Below, piece by piece: positions 38,680-48,313 of a stretch of DNA of 64,000 bases. Source of the DNA: Leptospira gomenensis (GTDB taxonomy: Bacteria; Spirochaetota; Leptospiria; Leptospirales; Leptospiraceae). The stretch's first letter is position 1; every line of letters starts with the position of its first letter. The position numbers were made by a program, and so were the translations under genes. Below the pieces are notes generated by a model. The model was not told the DNA's origin. It made no database searches and saw only the letters and a list, made by a program, of their open reading frames with translations. Location: contig NZ_RQFA01000039.1 of assembly GCF_004770155.1 (NCBI RefSeq), positions 34,551 through 98,550 on the forward strand. Direction: 5' to 3'.

Positions 38680-39405
38680 TTAAAAAGAGCGCAAATACAT
38701 TGGGACCAATTTCAAATACGGAAGACGGAGACGGATCGTTTCCAAATCCTCTTTGGAGATTTGTAGACCGGACCACTCTAAATATCTTAAATCCTTCATT
38801 TCGTAGACGTATTTCAATTCTTTGATTTTCGTATCTCCGATTCGAAGTTCCCAAAGATTTTTGCAACCGGCGATCGGTTCCAAAGAGGAAACTTCGGTGC
38901 CGCGGATATCGAGTTGTCTTAGTTTACACTCCGATCCGATAAACGAAAGATCCCGGATCTTGGTTTTGTAAAGACCGAGTTTTGTCAATCCGCTCACTCC
39001 CGGATAACGGGACAGATCCGTTTCGTCCACCTCGGTTCCGTGAAGATATAAACTGTGTAAGGCGGGAAGTTTGGAAAGAGGCGAGAGGTTCCTTACTTTC
39101 GTTCCGTTTACGTTCAAAAAGCCCACGGATTTTAGGGAACTGAGCTCCTCCAAATTTTCGAAATTCGGGTGGAGAATTTCCAACGAAACCAATTCCCGGA
39201 AGTCGGCGAGGCGAGTCGTATCCGGAAGTTCGTCCGGACCGAAACCGATCCAGCGGATCGAATACGGATAATAACGGAGAATTTTCCCGTTCGAAGAATA
39301 AACCGGAATCGCCCCCGACACCGGTTTTTCCTCTAAAAAAGTACAAGATGAAAAGCCCATCCAAATACAGAATAAAACGGCAGACCAAAAACGAACGAGA
39401 TCCAT
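38680..39405 (-). CDS. Leucine-rich-repeat lipoprotein
   Basis: About 241 residues. ATG at 39405 gives [21 protein letters not shown], a lipoprotein signal with Cys21; the longer frame from 39525 has no signal peptide. After a linker come about six repeats of ~22 residues ([93 protein letters not shown]), typical of bacterial LRR proteins. Such proteins are numerous in pathogenic leptospires and likely bind host or surface ligands. A TGAGAATTCAA motif lies 32 bp upstream. Confidence 0.8.
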   Translation of the reverse strand: MDLVRFWSAVLFCIWMGFSSCTFLEEKPVSGAIPVYSSNGKILRYYPYSIRWIGFGPDELPDTTRLADFRELVSLEILHPNFENLEELSSLKSVGFLNVNGTKVRNLSPLSKLPALHSLYLHGTEVDETDLSRYPGVSGLTKLGLYKTKIRDLSFIGSECKLRQLDIRGTEVSSLEPIAGCKNLWELRIGDTKIKELKYVYEMKDLRYLEWSGLQISKEDLETIRLRLPYLKLVPMYLRSF

Positions 39406-39538
39406 TCCAACCGAGTTTCCGGAATTACTACGGGAATGAGAATTCAATTTTCCATCCGAAAAAGAATCCAAAGAGAAATAACGTTTTAAAAAATGACCGA
39501 AACTCGATCCATCCCGGGGGAACACATTTGATTTTGAA

Positions 39539-39556
39539 TTTGACTCTCATCTTCAA
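39539..39556 (-). promoter_or_regulatory. Putative metal-regulator motif upstream of the HmuY operon
   Basis: On the minus strand this reads TTGAAGATGAGAGTCAAA. It matches TTGAAACTGAGAATCAAA at 44945-44962, upstream of heme oxygenase, at 15 of 18 positions. It lies 45-62 bp upstream of the first gene of the heme receptor operon. TGAGAAT resembles half of a classical Fur 7-1-7 box. Whether a Fur-family regulator binds is inference. Confidence 0.45.
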
Positions 39557-39600
39557 AAAAAGAAAGTGGTATGAGATTTTGAATTCTGTCAGGAGATACT

Positions 39601-40185
39601 ATGCAAACTTTTAGAAACTATGCAAAAACGGCAGTCCTTTTGAGTCTCGTTTTGGGACTTATGATTCAATGTAAAAAAGAAGAGGATGATATAGATCCTA
39701 TGGTCTTTTTATTGGCCGGTTTGAGCTCCGGCTATAACTGTTCCGCAACACTCGGAACCAGGGTCGCAGGACTTCCCGCAATGGAAGCGACTCAACAAAT
39801 CCAAACCCTCGTATACGGAAAAGTTCCCTTTGTAAACCACTCCATCGCTGCGGTTAAGTTTGCGGGAGCCGCCAACGGAGACGTGATCTCGTTTACCGGA
39901 ATGAACGTTTCCGATGAGGACGTGGCGACAAACGCGGTCGGTTTGGGCACACATTCACCGATGATTTACAACACCGCAAACTGTCCGTTGACTTCCTCCA
40001 GCTACGACGTGAACCGTGAAAGTTACGTAACTCCGAGCGAAGGAACGTATTCCGGAAACGGTCCTTTCAACTATACGTTGAACACCAACTCCGGACGCGG
40101 AAGCGACTATTACTTCATCTTTTATCTCGCCGATAGAACGAACGAACCTCCTACGACGACGTTCCAAATCACGGTTAAAAACTAG
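39601..40185 (+). CDS. Hypothetical lipoprotein, first gene of heme receptor operon
   Basis: 194 residues. Signal peptide ends in LVLGLMIQCKKEEDD (lipobox Cys24). The mature protein is small and beta-rich (GDVISFTGMNVSDEDVATN; PFNYTLNTNSGRGSDYYFIFYLADRTN), with a final strand LTV-like (TTTFQITVKN). No known domain. GGAG ribosome site upstream. It precedes the HmuY-like gene by 12 bp and should be cotranscribed with it and the TonB receptor; a role in heme or iron binding at the surface is inferred from this context. Confidence 0.7.
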   Translation: MQTFRNYAKTAVLLSLVLGLMIQCKKEEDDIDPMVFLLAGLSSGYNCSATLGTRVAGLPAMEATQQIQTLVYGKVPFVNHSIAAVKFAGAANGDVISFTGMNVSDEDVATNAVGLGTHSPMIYNTANCPLTSSSYDVNRESYVTPSEGTYSGNGPFNYTLNTNSGRGSDYYFIFYLADRTNEPPTTTFQITVKN

Positions 40186-40197
40186 GAAGTTTTCTTC

Positions 40198-40899
40198 ATG
40201 AATTTCATCCCGGAGAACAGACCTTTTTTAAAACGAATTGGGATCGTATCCGGGTTGTTTCTATTTCTTTTCTGCGCGAGACAAAATCCGGCGATCGACG
40301 AAACCGAACTCGCAATGAAACAATCCCTCGTCGCGTTACAAAAACAACTCGAAGACGCCGCCAATTCCAAGATCCTTTCCACGGAATCGAACGCAGACGG
40401 ATCGTATACGACCAAGGTCCGCGCGATCTCGTACGACACGTGGGTTAAATTCAATTTTTCTAATTTAGCACAGGCCGCCGTTCCGGATTCGGCTCCGGGT
40501 TGGGACGTAGGTTTTCAAAGATTCAAACTGCAGACGAACAGCGGACTTACCAATCCTTCCGGAAACGGAGGCTCTTGTATGACCGATCCTCCCATCACGA
40601 ACTTCAACGTAGCCGCGGCCGGCTCTTCCACTTCCTTGGGATGTCCGAACGCGTCCTTTTCCGTAGACACGAACGTTTCCGAACTCGGAGCGGGCGGAGT
40701 ACAAACGAACTACGTAGGAAGCGACGTGCTCAATAAATGGTTCGACTACAGCCTCGCTTTTTTACAGCCGAATAATAAGATTTTCATAATACGCTCCTAT
40801 ACCGGAAACGAATACTACGTATTTCAAGTAATCGGATACTACAGCGCCGAAGGGACGTCCGCTTATCCTACCGTAAAGTGGAAACAGATCCCGTATTAA
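40198..40899 (+). CDS. hmuY: HmuY family heme-binding lipoprotein
   Basis: 233 residues. Signal peptide with lipobox LFLFLFCAR. The mature protein has the HmuY pattern: [22 protein letters not shown] then [14 protein letters not shown], later [38 protein letters not shown], matching the C-terminal half of Porphyromonas HmuY, which captures heme from host haemoproteins and passes it to HmuR. The operon setting next to a TonB receptor strengthens the call. Heme-ligand residues were not assigned. Confidence 0.85.
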   Translation: MNFIPENRPFLKRIGIVSGLFLFLFCARQNPAIDETELAMKQSLVALQKQLEDAANSKILSTESNADGSYTTKVRAISYDTWVKFNFSNLAQAAVPDSAPGWDVGFQRFKLQTNSGLTNPSGNGGSCMTDPPITNFNVAAAGSSTSLGCPNASFSVDTNVSELGAGGVQTNYVGSDVLNKWFDYSLAFLQPNNKIFIIRSYTGNEYYVFQVIGYYSAEGTSAYPTVKWKQIPY

Positions 40900-40903
40900 C
40901 TTC

Positions 40904-43015
40904 ATGTCCCGGCATTTCAAATCCCTTTTTTTTACAACGTTCTGCATTCTGATTCCGTTTTTTTTCGCGGCTCCTTCGCACTCCCAGGACGAGAAACCCA
41001 AAAAGGAAACGATCCAACTCGAAAAAGAATCGACTAACAACGGTTTGTCGAAAGAGGAACAGACACAATCTCAGCAAAACGGAGAATCCAAAAAGGAAAA
41101 CGGACAAACCCAGGAAGATTCTCAGATCGTGGTGACGGGCTCCCGGGGGGAACGCAGACTGAAGGATTCCACCGTGGCCACCGAAGTGATTTCCCGAAAA
41201 AAAATCGAAGCCAGCGGCGCGAGAAACGCAGCCGAGGTTTTAGAAACCCAGTTGGGTATCGACGTCGTTCCTTTTTTCGGAGGTTCCAGGGTGCGTATGC
41301 TCGGTTTGGATTCCCAATACGTGCTGATTCTGATCGACGGAGAAAGGATCGCCGGCCGTTTGAACAACGCCGTGGATCTCAGCCGGTTTAAGGTACAAAA
41401 TCTGGAGCGGATCGAAATCGTAAAGGGCGCCTCATCGGCGTTATACGGAGCAGACGCCATCGGAGGAGTGATCAACCTGATCACGAGAGAGGCGGACAAA
41501 CCCCTCAGCTTCGAAACGAGAACCACATACGGAAACGGCAGCAGAAAAAACTTCAACACGGAAGGAGAATTCAACACGACCGCGAATATGGGGTTTAAGA
41601 ATCCTTTCGTTAGCGGTGCGGTTTCCGCAGGTTACAACAAAAATCCCGGATATCGTTTGGTTCCGGATTCTCAGGCGACGACGGGTAACGCATATCAGGA
41701 TTTGAACACCGGTTTGAACCTCACGTTCAACCCGGAAGGAAAGTTCAAAGCGAAGACGAGAGTTTTATACCAACATCGCGATCAAAACGGAGTGGACGTC
41801 ACCCAATCCAGAGCGGTCTTCGACAGGAACAATAAAACGCACGACTTTCTCGCGACCGGTTCTTTGGAATACGGTTTCGGTAGAAAGAATCTGATTTCCT
41901 TTCGCGGAAATATCTCCAAGTGGGAAAACAAATACTACAACAACCAAAGGGGTTCGGACGAACTCGACGTAAAACAACTGAACTCCGAACTGACTTCGCA
42001 AGGAACGTTGCAGTTGGATTGGGAAGCCTCGGAGCGCCATTTCCTCACGATGGGAGTGGAATCCTTTGCGAACGAATTGGAATCCGATCGTCTTCAAAAT
42101 CGCTACGTCTTTCGAACGCGTAAAGCCGCGTTCTTTCAGGACGAATGGACCGTATCCCGTTCTCCTAGAATCAGAATCGTTCCCGGAATCCGTTACGACG
42201 ACGATTCCCAATTCGGAAATCAGACCACTCCGAAACTAGCGGCACGTTATGACATCTTTCAAAATCTGGTCTGGAGGGCGAGTTACGGGAGAGGATTTCG
42301 TCCGCCCAGCTTTCAGGAATTGTATCTTCGTTTCGAAAATCCTGCGGTCGGTTACGTCGTGGAAGGCAACCCCAATCTCAAACCGGAAAAATCCATCACC
42401 ATCAACTCCGATCTGGAATATTCGCCGTTCAACTTCCTTACTTTTTCCCTCAGCGCGTTTCGAAACGACATCATCAATCTGATCCAGTATAAATTCGATT
42501 CCAATCAAGGAAGGGAATTCGCCGAATTCCAACTTCAGAATATCGCGAAAGCGTATACGAGAGGAGGCGAATTCGGAATCCAATATCGCTTCCTCAAACG
42601 TTTCACTTTGGAACTCGGATACAATCACACGGATACGAGAGATCTTACCACGGATCGTCCTTTGGAAGGCAGAGCGCTTCATCAAACATCGGCGAACTTT
42701 CTCTACAACACTCCCGGCGGATTTCAATTCAATCTAAGGGCAAAACATCTGGACAAACGTCCCTTCTACAGTTCCACGAACAACATTTCCGCAGCCGGTC
42801 AGGATTATATTCCCAGCGAAGTGAAGTTGAACGAAAATCCTCCCGTGACCTACGGTAAACCGTTCACCATAATCAACGTGCGGATCGAACAGAAATTTTT
42901 CGACAATCACTTCTCCCTTTTTTGCGGTGTGGATAACGTGCTCAATCAATACGAACTAGCCTACAATCCCACTCGGCCCCGCTTTTTTTACGGCGGTTTT
43001 TCCGCTCAGTTTTAA
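40904..43015 (+). CDS. TonB-dependent outer-membrane receptor (HmuR-like)
   Basis: 703 residues. Signal peptide [27 protein letters not shown], then a Lys/Glu/Gln-rich linker and a TonB box region ([10 protein letters not shown]). The plug domain includes [37 protein letters not shown], and [25 protein letters not shown]. The beta-barrel ends ENQYEL-like and [12 protein letters not shown] with the terminal aromatic. It follows hmuY by 4 bp. Together with the heme oxygenase nearby this indicates heme import; iron-citrate or siderophore uptake remains possible. Confidence 0.93.
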   Translation: MSRHFKSLFFTTFCILIPFFFAAPSHSQDEKPKKETIQLEKESTNNGLSKEEQTQSQQNGESKKENGQTQEDSQIVVTGSRGERRLKDSTVATEVISRKKIEASGARNAAEVLETQLGIDVVPFFGGSRVRMLGLDSQYVLILIDGERIAGRLNNAVDLSRFKVQNLERIEIVKGASSALYGADAIGGVINLITREADKPLSFETRTTYGNGSRKNFNTEGEFNTTANMGFKNPFVSGAVSAGYNKNPGYRLVPDSQATTGNAYQDLNTGLNLTFNPEGKFKAKTRVLYQHRDQNGVDVTQSRAVFDRNNKTHDFLATGSLEYGFGRKNLISFRGNISKWENKYYNNQRGSDELDVKQLNSELTSQGTLQLDWEASERHFLTMGVESFANELESDRLQNRYVFRTRKAAFFQDEWTVSRSPRIRIVPGIRYDDDSQFGNQTTPKLAARYDIFQNLVWRASYGRGFRPPSFQELYLRFENPAVGYVVEGNPNLKPEKSITINSDLEYSPFNFLTFSLSAFRNDIINLIQYKFDSNQGREFAEFQLQNIAKAYTRGGEFGIQYRFLKRFTLELGYNHTDTRDLTTDRPLEGRALHQTSANFLYNTPGGFQFNLRAKHLDKRPFYSSTNNISAAGQDYIPSEVKLNENPPVTYGKPFTIINVRIEQKFFDNHFSLFCGVDNVLNQYELAYNPTRPRFFYGGFSAQF

Positions 43016-43036
43016 AAACCGATATCAATCGGTTTT
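43015..43036. terminator. Bidirectional terminator overlapping both stop codons
   Basis: AAAACCGAT (43015-43023) and ATCGGTTTT (43028-43036) form a 9-bp stem with a 4-nt loop, ending in T-runs on both strands. It overlaps the stop codon of the TonB receptor (ending 43015) and of the convergent MFS gene (43025-43027). A compact shared terminator for both operons. Confidence 0.75.
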
Positions 43037-44254
43037 CTGATTGAGTATTTTGTAGAAGGGAAAACTGATCAACACGATCAAAATCTGAGCGATTCCAAAC
43101 GACAACGCGGTGAGCGAATGTTCCAACGAAGGAACGAACGTTCTGGAAATCTGATCGATTCCCACCGAAGAGATCGGTCCCAGAAAAAATCCGAGAGAGC
43201 CGATTCCAGTAAGAGCGGACATTACGATTCCGTTATTTTCCTTTCCGCAAAGAGAGGAAGCCAAACGCAACGAAGTTGCGAACATCAAACCCGCCCCGAG
43301 TCCGCAAAACAACAAAGAGGCCGTGATCCAAGGTACGGATCGGGACATTCCGGATAACGCGAGGGCGACTCCATAGATCAAGGAACCTAAAGCAACGGGA
43401 AAATACTTTCCCGTTTTTTTGGAAAGTAGGACGGCGGGATAGGACAAAAGCGCCATCGGAAGAAATACCAAAGACAACAGACGTCCGGTTTCGGATGCGT
43501 TGAGCAGGAATTCCTCACGAAGACGAAGATTCAAAGAACTCATGAAATATCCGGAAGTAAATCGATCCAAAAACTGGAACGCGAGCGGAAACAACAACAA
43601 AGGATGGGACAAAAATACGAGCCCCGATTGTTTCCACGAAATTCGATTCTTTCTTCGAAGCGAAGTTTCTTCCGGAACGAATCGATAAACCAAAAACGCC
43701 AGAACAAGCAGAATACACGAACCGATCCGGAACGGAAGATTCGGATCCTGTTTTCCCAAAAATCCGAGCGAAATTCCGACCGCCCCTCCCAGGGAAAGAA
43801 GCATGCCGGACCAGCCCATCAAAGCGCCGTTAGACGGTCTCCCGTTCGAATCGGAGTGTTCTCCGTCCGCTACCGCCGCCAACAAAAGACCGATCACGAA
43901 AACGTGGGCTCCTCCCTCCAAAAACCGAAGCGTCAACAAAAGACCGAGACTGTCCGCGTAGGGAAGGGAACTCAAAAGAAAGGCGTCGATAAAACAAAAT
44001 GCGACGATGATTTTCTTTCTCGTTCCGAAATAATCGGACAACCAACCCGCGATCGGCGAAAAGAAAAAAGACCCGAGCATGGCCACGCTCAAAAACCAGG
44101 CCACTTCTCCGTTCCCGGATTGAAATCGGTCTTTTACGATTTCTTTAAATACGGGAACGATCATCGTCACCGGAAGCATCGCCAGAAAGACGGCCGCCGG
44201 AAGAAAATATACGGATCTCTGTTTCGATTTATCCTTTGGCAAGGACGGATTCAT
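43025..44254 (-). CDS. MFS transporter
   Basis: 409 residues, twelve membrane segments. MFS signature after the second helix: [13 protein letters not shown] (the GxxxDRxGRR loop). It starts at ATG 44254, which lies within the end of the heme oxygenase gene (26-bp overlap), so the two are coupled. Because its partner degrades heme and faces the TonB receptor operon, it may move a heme-related compound, siderophore or biliverdin, but the substrate is not predictable from sequence. Confidence 0.88.
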   Translation of the reverse strand: MNPSLPKDKSKQRSVYFLPAAVFLAMLPVTMIVPVFKEIVKDRFQSGNGEVAWFLSVAMLGSFFFSPIAGWLSDYFGTRKKIIVAFCFIDAFLLSSLPYADSLGLLLTLRFLEGGAHVFVIGLLLAAVADGEHSDSNGRPSNGALMGWSGMLLSLGGAVGISLGFLGKQDPNLPFRIGSCILLVLAFLVYRFVPEETSLRRKNRISWKQSGLVFLSHPLLLFPLAFQFLDRFTSGYFMSSLNLRLREEFLLNASETGRLLSLVFLPMALLSYPAVLLSKKTGKYFPVALGSLIYGVALALSGMSRSVPWITASLLFCGLGAGLMFATSLRLASSLCGKENNGIVMSALTGIGSLGFFLGPISSVGIDQISRTFVPSLEHSLTALSFGIAQILIVLISFPFYKILNQKTD

Positions 44255-44906
44255 AGGTTTCTTTACCGATGGCGCGGATCAAATCCTGTTCCAATTCCAG
44301 AAAAATTCCTTGGTTGAGAAGGAAAACCTGTTTCGATTCGCGGAGGATTTCCTCTTTTTCGGAATCGTTTACGGGAAGCGTGTCTAACGCGACGCGGTAA
44401 TTCTGTTTGAACCCGTTGATATCGGAAATGGCCGGAAATTCGTAAAAGGAAATCCCTTTGCCTTCCGGAAGCGCCAAGGCACGAGCCGCCACTTTTTTGA
44501 GAATTTGTCCTCCGGAAAGATCTCCCAGATATCGCACATACGAGTGAGCGGCCAAAAGAATCGGATTGGTTTCGGAAATTTTACGGATTCGTTCCACGTA
44601 GGCTTGTGTGGCCGGAGTAGGTGCGTGATCTGCGGGATTCCAACTTCCGTAAAAAAAACGAAGATCTTCTAAAAGGGCCTCATTGCGATCGAGTTCCGTA
44701 AAGAAGATGGTTCGGATCACGGGATGATCCTTGTGTTTCTTTAATTCCTCTTCCATCGCCGCATAGATGAAGTAAAATGCCTCCAAATGACGGGCGTAAG
44801 TGCCTTTTTCCAAAACACCTTTCATAAAACAACGGATGAATGCGGAACTCTCCGCCGCTTTGTGCTCCTCGGAAGTTCCTTCCCGAAGTAGGGTTGCTAA
44901 GTTCAT
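44229..44906 (-). CDS. Heme oxygenase (biliverdin-producing)
   Basis: 225 residues, normal length. [14 protein letters not shown] places the proximal His15; [20 protein letters not shown] is the distal helix signature with the GDLSGGQ glycines. The enzyme cleaves heme to biliverdin, CO and Fe2+, releasing iron from imported heme in the cytosol. It is the first gene of a minus-strand operon with the MFS transporter. The Fur/Zur-like palindrome at 45022-45053 and the TGAGAAT motif at 44945-44962 lie upstream. Confidence 0.95.
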   Translation of the reverse strand: MNLATLLREGTSEEHKAAESSAFIRCFMKGVLEKGTYARHLEAFYFIYAAMEEELKKHKDHPVIRTIFFTELDRNEALLEDLRFFYGSWNPADHAPTPATQAYVERIRKISETNPILLAAHSYVRYLGDLSGGQILKKVAARALALPEGKGISFYEFPAISDINGFKQNYRVALDTLPVNDSEKEEILRESKQVFLLNQGIFLELEQDLIRAIGKETYESVLAKG

Positions 44907-44944
44907 TGCGTATCTCCTGACAATACTGTGACAATTCTTTTTAA

Positions 44945-44962
44945 TTGAAACTGAGAATCAAA
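44945..44962 (+). promoter_or_regulatory. Motif shared with the HmuY promoter
   Basis: TTGAAACTGAGAATCAAA lies 39-56 bp upstream of the heme oxygenase start. Nearly the same 18-mer occurs on the minus strand at 39539-39556. A shorter relative, TGAGAATTCAA, occurs at 39437-39447. Candidate operator for an iron- or heme-responsive regulator. Confidence 0.45.
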
Positions 44963-45021
44963 CTTATTTTTTCCGATGCGAATTTCCGAAGTAGGTTTTG
45001 TGTGGGAACTCACACGATTTA

Positions 45022-45053
45022 AATAATGATAACAATAAACCATTATCATTATT
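45022..45053. promoter_or_regulatory. Fur/Zur-type operator in divergent promoter
   Basis: Perfect 11-bp inverted repeat: AATAATGATAA (45022-45032) and TTATCATTATT (45043-45053) with a 10-bp spacer. The arms match the TGATAA/TTATCA halves of Fur-family boxes. On the plus strand it touches a -35 hexamer TTGACA (45052-45057) 41 bp before the cobW start; the -10 is weak (CACTGT at 45075). It lies between heme oxygenase (minus) and cobW-fur (plus), so the Fur-family protein encoded downstream may repress both directions, including its own gene. Confidence 0.72.
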
Positions 45054-45097
45054 GACAATACCTCCAGAGTCGGGCACTGTGACCTCGAGGAAAAACC

Positions 45098-46381
45098 ATG
45101 TCTTTGCAGCCCCAACCGAATTCAAAACTTCCAGTGAGCGTTCTTTCCGGGTTTTTAGGAGCCGGAAAAACGACCGTTCTCAATCATATCCTTCGCAACC
45201 GAGAAGGATGGAAGGTGGCCGTCATCGTAAACGATCTCAGTGAAATCAATATAGACGCGGGACTCATCCGTTCGGGAGGCGCTGATCTCAAACGGGCGGA
45301 AGAAAAATTGGTTACGATGAGCAACGGTTGTATCTGTTGCACCTTGCGGGAGGATCTTCTTGTCGAAATCGGAAACCTGGCCCGAGAAAAAAAGTTCGAT
45401 TATCTGTTGATCGAATCTACGGGGATTGCGGAACCGCGTCCGATCGCGGAGACGTTTACCTTCGAAGACGAATCCGGAAATTCCCTCTCGGACTACGCGA
45501 CCCTATACACGATGATCACGGTCGTGGACGCAAAAAACTTTCTTCTGGATTTCTCTTCTTCCGAAGACCTTCAAGAAAGAAATCTCAATTCGGAACCGGA
45601 AGACGATCGAACAATCGTGGACTTGCTCATCGAACAAATCGAATTCGCGAACGTGATTCTCATCAATAAGATCGATTTGGTTTCGGAATCGGAACTGCTA
45701 CGATTGCAAGCGATCCTTTCCACGCTGAATCCCAACGCGGAAATCTATCCGATCCAAGAAGGTAAGGTTGCTTTGGAAAAAATTCTCAATACGGGCAGTT
45801 TCGATTTTCAAAAGGTTTCGGAATCTCCCGGTTGGCTCCAAGAACTTCGAGGAGAACACAAGCCGGAAACGGAAGAATACGGAATTTCAAGTTTTGTCTT
45901 CCAAAGCCGAAGACCCTTTCATCCGGAAAGATTTTACGAAATCTTAGGGCAAGAATGGCCGGGAGTCATTCGTTCCAAAGGAATTTTCTGGCTCGCTTCC
46001 CGCATGGATCGCGTGGGCTCTTGGTCCCAAGCAGGAGCCTCTTGTCGTACCGAAAACCTGGGGAAATGGTGGGCGTCGGTTCCTCGTTCCCAGTGGCCTT
46101 CCGAATCCGAAGACTTGACCGAGATCGAGACATCCTGGACCGAACCTTTCGGAGATCGAAGACAAGAGATCGTTTTAATTGGAGTTGACATGGATCAGGC
46201 CGGGATCCGAGAATTATTGGATGGATGCCTTTTAACCGAAGAAGAAATGTTTCTCGGTGAAAAAGTATGGAGTTCTTTTCCCGACCCGTTTCCTTCCTGG
46301 GAATTCGAAGAGGAAGAAGAACTTTCGGTAAACTCGGACCCTTTAGATGAAAGCAGAATTAGGCAAAACGGCCCTTCGTAA
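45098..46381 (+). CDS. CobW/COG0523 family GTP-binding metallochaperone
   Basis: 427 residues. G3E GTPase: [12 protein letters not shown]alker A (residues ~17-28), NGCICCT with the CxCC metal-binding motif (Cys78, Cys80, Cys81), ESTGIAEP switch II, and NKIDLV. The C-terminal CobW_C domain includes [22 protein letters not shown]0523 proteins allocate zinc or other metals to client enzymes, and many are controlled by Zur. A GAGGAA ribosome site precedes the ATG. It overlaps the Fur-family gene by 35 bp, which favours a zinc-related role rather than cobalamin synthesis. Confidence 0.92.
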   Translation: MSLQPQPNSKLPVSVLSGFLGAGKTTVLNHILRNREGWKVAVIVNDLSEINIDAGLIRSGGADLKRAEEKLVTMSNGCICCTLREDLLVEIGNLAREKKFDYLLIESTGIAEPRPIAETFTFEDESGNSLSDYATLYTMITVVDAKNFLLDFSSSEDLQERNLNSEPEDDRTIVDLLIEQIEFANVILINKIDLVSESELLRLQAILSTLNPNAEIYPIQEGKVALEKILNTGSFDFQKVSESPGWLQELRGEHKPETEEYGISSFVFQSRRPFHPERFYEILGQEWPGVIRSKGIFWLASRMDRVGSWSQAGASCRTENLGKWWASVPRSQWPSESEDLTEIETSWTEPFGDRRQEIVLIGVDMDQAGIRELLDGCLLTEEEMFLGEKVWSSFPDPFPSWEFEEEEELSVNSDPLDESRIRQNGPS

Positions 46382-46748
46382 CACCAAACAGAAAGGCGAA
46401 ATTTTAAAGGTCTTGGAAGAGGCCCAAGGCCCGCTTTCCATCAAAGAGATCTACGAACTCTCCCGAAAAAATTTAAATCATCTCGGAATTGCGACGGTAT
46501 ATCGGGCCGTCAATCATCTGATCGAAACCGGCGCGGTCAACGAAATCCATCTCCCCGGAGAATCTTCCCGATTCGAAACGAGTCACCTGCATCACCATCA
46601 TCACTTCCATTGCAAACGATGCGATCGCGTCTACGATATAGAAATCTGTCCCTTTCCTCTCGACAAAAGTCCGAAAGGATTCACCGTGGACACGCACGAG
46701 ATCATTCTTTACGGAACGTGTATGGAATGTAACTCCGAGATCAAATGA
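46347..46748 (+). CDS. Fur family metal-responsive repressor (Fur/Zur type)
   Basis: 133 residues. Winged helix: [30 protein letters not shown] and [18 protein letters not shown] (recognition helix with TVYR). Metal sites: [14 protein letters not shown] gives the His-rich sensor site and the first CxxC, and CMECN gives the second CxxC, forming the structural Cys4 zinc site. The string of five His is unusual. The choice between Fur, Zur and PerR is open; the CobW neighbour suggests Zur, the heme oxygenase suggests Fur. ATGA overlap with the next gene. Confidence 0.93.
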   Translation: MKAELGKTALRNTKQKGEILKVLEEAQGPLSIKEIYELSRKNLNHLGIATVYRAVNHLIETGAVNEIHLPGESSRFETSHLHHHHHFHCKRCDRVYDIEICPFPLDKSPKGFTVDTHEIILYGTCMECNSEIK

Positions 46749-48313
46749 ATTCAGAAACCCGACTCAAACTCAAAACTCTCTGGATCTCGCTCCTTCTTCT
46801 GATCGGATTCGTGTTCGTCGATCGGATCGTATTTCCGATCGCCTTGTTCGAATTCCCCAACGAACTGGAATGGGACACGTCTCCTTGGTATAACTTTTTA
46901 CACAAACGACTTCATACCCGTTTCTCCGAAAACGAACGCGGGATTCTGATCGCCGGAAGCAGCGTCGCCTTATATTCCTCGTATCCGAACCGGATCTCCG
47001 ATAAACTCAACGAGGAGCAACCTACCGGGAAAAAAGTCCGTGCGGAGTTTTATTCTCATCCCGCTCTTTCTCCGTCGGATTTATATTACTACTCGGACGA
47101 TATCCTTTCCAAAAAAGCGGATCTAGTCGTGTATGTGCTCAATCCAGCCGATTTACAATTGGATTATATTCAAAAAAATGAATTCGGTTCTCCGTATTTC
47201 GACGAATCCGCGAAACTGAAAGACTACAAGGTCCGCCATCAAAATCGTTTCCTATTCCCGGGCGAATTTTTGGCCGATCATTGGAAGTATTACACGAAAG
47301 GGGAGTTTTTCGCGCAACTCGCTAAAACGACCGTACTCCTAAACCGATACCGAAGTTTTTTATACGATCCTTGGATGGAATACATAGAACACCATACGAG
47401 GACGATGCGTTCGTATCATTATTACACCGGATCCATGCCCGAGGAAGGGATCTATCTCCGAGGTTGGACCACTCCGGAATTTACGATCGAATGCGAGCTC
47501 AAGGACGGAAAATTATCCGAAGACATCTTCACACAAAAGCCCGGAATCCGTTTGACCATCCGCGAATTGGAAAAGGACGGAACGGTTACGGAACGGATCT
47601 CCCACGACAGCACCTATTCGAAGTCGGGTTGGAAACCGTTGAACGTCGATTTTACGAAACCTACCGGAATCAAACCGGAAAGGGTCCGGTTGAAGTTCTC
47701 CGTCTCGCCGATCACCAGTTCGGACGAAGTGGACGCGCGAATTTTCGGAATTCCCGTAGAATACGGAATCCGTCTTCCCCAGAATTTTTGCAGAAACGAG
47801 ATCCGAACCGATATCTCGTACGAGCGGATCCACGGATTGGACGACGATCGTGTGGAAACCATGTCGGACGAGGACTATCTGCGCGACTACGAAAAACGCC
47901 TCTATTTCAATCCGGAAAACGAAGGTGCACTCAACCGTTTGAAACGAGTTCAGAAAAACAAGGAACTGCTCGGTTCCTCTACGTTTTTCACCTGGACCGA
48001 ATTCGACTTTTTGGAAAAAACGATCGAAAAGTTCAAAACACGCGGACAAAAGTTGATCGTGATCAATTCGCCTGAAAATCCGATCGAAAGCGTATATTAC
48101 AAAAACGGAAAATGGTATAAGGGTTATCTGGAATTTTTCCGTTCCAAAAAAGGACCGACTTTCGGTTTCTACGACCTAAAAGATTCCATACCGGATAAAA
48201 AATCGTTTCTGGATCCGCATCATCTTACCTACAACGCCGCCGTAAAAGGTTCGCTCTTATATGCAGAATCTATAATGGACTTTTGGGGCGACTTTCGTTC
48301 GGCGGAGCGTTGA
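46745..48313 (+). CDS. SGNH-like envelope protein in the Fur operon
   Basis: 522 residues. N-terminal membrane anchor (LWISLLLLIGFVFVDRIVF), SGNH block I as LIAGSSVALYSS near residue 77 and a C-terminal catalytic pair LDPHHLTYNA. Between them lies an insertion of ~200 residues with a carbohydrate-like beta segment (GIYLRGWTTPEFTIECEL). It resembles the SGNH partners of MBOAT enzymes at 22.5-26.1 kb but no MBOAT lies beside it. It starts in an ATGA overlap with the Fur-family gene, so it may answer to metal supply. Substrate unknown. Confidence 0.7.
   Translation: MNSETRLKLKTLWISLLLLIGFVFVDRIVFPIALFEFPNELEWDTSPWYNFLHKRLHTRFSENERGILIAGSSVALYSSYPNRISDKLNEEQPTGKKVRAEFYSHPALSPSDLYYYSDDILSKKADLVVYVLNPADLQLDYIQKNEFGSPYFDESAKLKDYKVRHQNRFLFPGEFLADHWKYYTKGEFFAQLAKTTVLLNRYRSFLYDPWMEYIEHHTRTMRSYHYYTGSMPEEGIYLRGWTTPEFTIECELKDGKLSEDIFTQKPGIRLTIRELEKDGTVTERISHDSTYSKSGWKPLNVDFTKPTGIKPERVRLKFSVSPITSSDEVDARIFGIPVEYGIRLPQNFCRNEIRTDISYERIHGLDDDRVETMSDEDYLRDYEKRLYFNPENEGALNRLKRVQKNKELLGSSTFFTWTEFDFLEKTIEKFKTRGQKLIVINSPENPIESVYYKNGKWYKGYLEFFRSKKGPTFGFYDLKDSIPDKKSFLDPHHLTYNAAVKGSLLYAESIMDFWGDFRSAER

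Noticed and set aside
45098..46381. CobW as a cobalamin biosynthesis gene linked to the mutase
   Set aside because: The CxCC metallochaperone motif, adjacent Fur-type repressor and Zur-like operator fit the COG0523 metal-allocation subgroup better.
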